A stretch of DNA of 64,000 nt, taken from assembly GCA_014652975.1 (NCBI GenBank), contig BMZV01000002.1, positions 430,561 to 494,560 of the forward strand. The letters are read 5' to 3'. This document shows positions 63,857 through 64,000 of this stretch, piece after piece. The stretch comes from Kocuria marina. GTDB lineage: Bacteria; Actinomycetota; Actinomycetes; Actinomycetales; Micrococcaceae. A program made the translations under genes and the position numbers. The notes beneath the pieces are model-generated. The model did no database searches. It had not been told where the DNA came from and saw only the letters and a list, made by a program, of their open reading frames with translations. Within the stretch, counting starts at the first letter, position 1; each line of letters starts with the position of its first letter.

Positions 63857-64000
63857 TCACATCGTCAACCCACCACTCACCGAGATCGCCTGGCCCGTGA
63901 TGTAGGCAGTCCCCGGGGAGAGCAGGAAGTGGATCGTGGCCGCGACCTCCTCGGGGGTGCCGAGCCTGCGGGCGGGGATGCCCCGTGTCATCCCGGAGAA
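63857..64000 (-). CDS. short-chain dehydrogenase/reductase, C-terminal end (partial)
   Basis: Only the last 47 residues are inside the window: RLGTPEEVAATIHFLLSP then TAYITGQAISVSGGLTM, the typical SDR C-terminus with the (T/S)G-x-x-(I/L)-x-V-(S/D)GG motif. The catalytic Tyr-Lys part lies beyond the right edge. Substrate unknown. Confidence 0.88.
   Translation of the reverse strand, partial: FSGMTRGIPARRLGTPEEVAATIHFLLSPGTAYITGQAISVSGGLTM

Overview
The window is high-GC DNA from an actinobacterium, most probably a member of the Micrococcaceae close to Kocuria. I infer this from the codon bias, the frequent GTG starts, the actinobacterial-only families (PdtaR-type ANTAR regulator, HGxxPAAW protein, Trp-associated membrane protein, Eis-type acetyltransferase, DUF3516 helicase) and the gene order. 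No 16S rRNA gene is present to confirm the genus. Most of the window is chromosomal core and lies on the minus strand; short accessory patches interrupt it.

Layout. 1-2.5 kb: end of a DUF3516 helicase, then a SatD-like regulator and a membrane protein. 2.5-5.5 kb: two tandem TerC-family membrane proteins. 5.5-18.7 kb: a conserved DNA-repair/CoA/translation block (uvrB, coaE, a BCCT transporter carrying a CoaE-like tail, a YigZ-family protein, rpsA, an Eis-like acetyltransferase, polA, pdtaR). 18.8-27.6 kb: tRNA-Leu, a DUF1801 protein, pyk, gltD and gltB. 27.9-37 kb: a his-trp supraoperon read on the minus strand in the order hisE, hisG, hisF, hisI, trpE, trp-associated membrane protein, HGxxPAAW protein, a fused trpC-trpB, trpA, lgt. 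37-42 kb: the riboflavin operon (FMN riboswitch, PnuC/RibM-type transporter, ribD, a fused ribE-ribB, ribA, ribH). 42-44 kb: an arsenic cassette (arsC, acr3, divergent arsR) between the riboflavin operon and rpe. 44-49 kb: def, fmt, rsmB and rpe, plus a PD-(D/E)XK protein. 49.2-49.9 kb: four tRNA genes (Val, Gly, Cys, Val). 49.9-51.4 kb: decayed genes. 51.5-54.9 kb: nrdHIE behind NrdR boxes and a cluster of DnaA boxes. 54.9-58 kb: a truncated NmrA-like protein, an App1-like phosphatase and a Tat-exported metallophosphoesterase. 58-62.3 kb: SOS-controlled dnaE2 and a DUF6504-like gene, each with its own LexA box. 62.4-64 kb: a VapBC-type toxin-antitoxin pair, an MHS-transporter fragment, a small monooxygenase-like protein and the end of an SDR gene.

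The most unusual content is three gene fusions: BCCT transporter-CoaE-like kinase, TrpC-TrpB and RibE-RibB. Next is the regulatory region before nrdHIE, where paired NrdR boxes sit beside three DnaA boxes. Apparent single-base frame breaks occur in G/C runs at about 8557, 50033, 50240 and 63195. They may be real decay or sequence errors and should be confirmed before function is inferred from them.
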